From: Massilia rubra
GTDB lineage: Bacteria; Pseudomonadota; Gammaproteobacteria; Burkholderiales; Burkholderiaceae_D
Assembly (NCBI RefSeq): GCF_011682065.1
Contig: NZ_VUYU01000017.1
Location: forward strand, 1 to 64,000
DNA: 64,000 bases
Direction: 5' to 3'
This document shows positions 62,676 to 64,000 of this stretch, one piece after another. Made by a program: the position numbers and the translations under genes. Each line of letters opens with the position of its first letter. The stretch's first letter is position 1. Under the pieces are notes generated by a model, which saw only the letters and a list, made by a program, of their open reading frames with translations, made no database searches and was not told the origin of the DNA.

Positions 62676-63556
62676 TGGGCCAGCGCCTCGCCGTCGCCGC
62701 GCTGGCACTGTGGGCCGGCCTTGCCGGCGCCGCCCCGGTCACGGTGGTGGACGACGCCGGCCGGCGCGTGGTCCTGGACGCGCCGGCAAAGCGCATCGTC
62801 TCGATGGCGCCGCACATCACCGAGCTGCTGTTCGCGGCCGGTGGCGGCGCACGCATTGTCGGGGCGATGAGCTACAGCGATTACCCGGCGGCGGCCAGAA
62901 CGATCCCGCTGGTGGGCGACAACAGCCAGATCGATATCGAACGCGTGCTGGCCCTCAAACCGGACCTGCTGGTGGTCTGGCAGAGCGGGAATACGGCGCG
63001 CCAGCTGGAGCAGTTGCGCCAGCTCGGCATTCCGATTTTCTACAGCGAGCCGGCGCGCCTTGGCCAGGTGGCCGACAGCATGCTGCGTTTCGGCCAGCTG
63101 CTCGGCACCGACACGGTGGCGCGCGCGGCGGCGGCATCGTTCCAGGCCGATATCGCGGCCCTGGGCGCCCGTTATGGCAAGCGCTCCCCGGTCAAGGTGT
63201 TTTACCAGGCCTGGGACAAGCCGCTGTACACCCTCAACGGCCAGCAGGTGGCCAGCGACGCGATTCGCCTGTGCGGCGGCGAGAATATTTTCGCCGCGCT
63301 GGCGGTCAAGGCGCCGTCGGTCGGGATCGAGGCGGTGTTGCAGGCCAATCCGGAAGCGCTGGTGGCCAGCGTGCCGCACGACCCGTCGGACGCGGGCCTG
63401 GCAATGTGGGCGCCGTACAAGACCCTGTTGGCGGTGCGCAATGGCAATTTATTCACGCTCGATGGCGAATTGCTGACCCGGCCCGGGCCGCGCCTGGTCC
63501 AGGGCGCCGCCATCCTGTGCGAAAAACTCGAACTGGCGCGTCAACGGCGCCGCTAG
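62675..63556 (+). CDS. btuF: Cobalamin-binding periplasmic protein BtuF
   Basis: A 293-residue class III solute-binding protein with a short signal peptide (MGQRLAVAALALWAGLAGA). The BtuF/FecB pattern is clear: RIVSMAPHITELLFAAGGG, GAMSYSDYPAAA, LKPDLLVVWQSGN and a C-terminal RPGPRLVQGA. It passes B12 to the BtuCD ABC transporter. Its ATG overlaps the receptor stop (TGATG). No btuC/btuD or corrinoid-remodelling gene follows within the window; dsbA is next. The permease genes must be elsewhere. Confidence 0.93.
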   Translation: MGQRLAVAALALWAGLAGAAPVTVVDDAGRRVVLDAPAKRIVSMAPHITELLFAAGGGARIVGAMSYSDYPAAARTIPLVGDNSQIDIERVLALKPDLLVVWQSGNTARQLEQLRQLGIPIFYSEPARLGQVADSMLRFGQLLGTDTVARAAAASFQADIAALGARYGKRSPVKVFYQAWDKPLYTLNGQQVASDAIRLCGGENIFAALAVKAPSVGIEAVLQANPEALVASVPHDPSDAGLAMWAPYKTLLAVRNGNLFTLDGELLTRPGPRLVQGAAILCEKLELARQRRR

Positions 63557-63709
63557 GCGCGCCGTTTACCGACTGTGATCTCGCTGTGATCCGGCCCAGC
63601 CGCGACGGCATTTGCAACGCAATGTAAAATGCGGGACCTTGGCCGGGGGCCTGCCGCAAAAAGTGGTAATCTCGCGATCGTCGTCTCAACTTAAACATGA
63701 AGGATATTT

Positions 63710-64000
63710 ATGCGTTTCCTGCGTATTGCTCTCGCCGTCGCCAGTCTGGTTGCCACCACGGCGTTCGCTTCGCCCGCCGATCCGAAAGACGGCGCCGAAT
63801 ATGTCACGCTGGCGAGCCCGCAGCCGACCAAGACCGTCGGTAAGAAAGTCGAAGTCATCGAATTTTTCATGTACCACTGCCCAGCCTGCAACGCGCTGGA
63901 ACCGCACCTGGCCGAGTGGGTCAAAAAGCAGGGCGACAATATCGTCTTTCGCCGTGTTCACTTCCCGGTGAGCGGTCCCAACGATCCCGAGGCGCATTTG
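63710..64000 (+). CDS. dsbA: Thiol:disulfide interchange protein DsbA (5' part, runs off the window)
   Basis: The first 97 codons of a DsbA: signal peptide MRFLRIALAVASLVATTAFA, then GAEYVTLASPQPT...KVEVIEFFMYHCPACNALEPHL. The redox motif is Cys57-Pro-Ala-Cys60; E. coli DsbA has CPHC. Position 59 affects redox potential, and Ala is not unusual in betaproteobacteria. DsbA introduces disulfides into periplasmic proteins and needs DsbB. SD AAGGA precedes the ATG at 63710. The 3' end is outside the window. Confidence 0.92.
   Translation, partial: MRFLRIALAVASLVATTAFASPADPKDGAEYVTLASPQPTKTVGKKVEVIEFFMYHCPACNALEPHLAEWVKKQGDNIVFRRVHFPVSGPNDPEAHL

Overview
The window is a G+C-rich bacterial chromosome segment that looks like Oxalobacteraceae (Burkholderiales, Betaproteobacteria; Massilia/Duganella/Janthinobacterium-like). 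The basis is gene order and protein character: a gyrA - serC - pheA - hisC - tyrA - aroA - cmk - rpsA - ihfB - lapA - lapB - rfaE1 core block, a nearby ubiG-gph pair, a betaproteobacterial tmRNA, and several dispersed palindromic repeats. No database search was possible, so the genus is an inference.

Layout. 1-9 kb: CsbD stress protein, a secreted S9 peptidase, a MATE exporter, a three-repeat beta/gamma-crystallin-like secreted protein, cbpA-cbpM, a PfpI/DJ-1 protein, an FMN reductase and a DUF5063 protein. 8.9-13.7 kb (minus strand): a compact beta-lactam response operon, blaI - blaR1 - B3 metallo-beta-lactamase - class C beta-lactamase, followed by a HEAT-like gene. A palindromic operator lies between the promoter hexamers in front of blaI, and the BlaR1 sensor carries STFN where STFK/STYK is expected. 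13.8-17.5 kb: secreted proteins, a repeat doublet, ssrA (tmRNA) and a small TonB-C-domain protein. 17.6-21.1 kb: gph, ubiG, a divergent hxlR/gst pair with a clear operator, and ompA. 21.6-36.5 kb: the housekeeping block for DNA gyrase, serine, aromatic amino acid and histidine synthesis, CMP kinase, ribosomal protein S1, IHF-beta, LPS assembly control (LapAB) and heptose kinase. A three-copy palindromic repeat interrupts it between aroA and cmk.

36.6-43.1 kb: a ComEA-like protein, a secreted M28 peptidase, an IS4-family element sitting between two inverted REP sequences, a 21-bp minisatellite, a cNMP-binding/thioredoxin-reductase-like protein and cysM. 43.2-49.2 kb: a small HTH protein beside an AT-rich spacer, then a minus-strand moxR - DUF58 - transglutaminase (TgpA-like) - mltB operon. 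49.3-57.3 kb: a deacetylase-family protein, the YlqF/RbgA GTPase, two paralogous two-TM proteins bracketing a TPR/TonB-C pair (the TPR gene is frameshifted), a CBM2-expansin protein, a DODA-type dioxygenase and a low-G+C orphan. 57.4-64 kb: an M1 metallopeptidase with a polytopic membrane partner, a cobalamin riboswitch controlling a btuB-like receptor and btuF, and the 5' end of dsbA.

The strongest leads are the bla operon with its Lys-to-Asn change in the sensor active site, the expansin with a cellulose-binding domain, the IS inside a REP doublet, the covarying palindrome doublet beside ssrA, and the paralogous membrane-protein pair around the TPR/TonB-C genes. Gene starts were moved downstream of the longest reading frame wherever a Shine-Dalgarno (SD) sequence, a signal peptide or family alignment favoured it.
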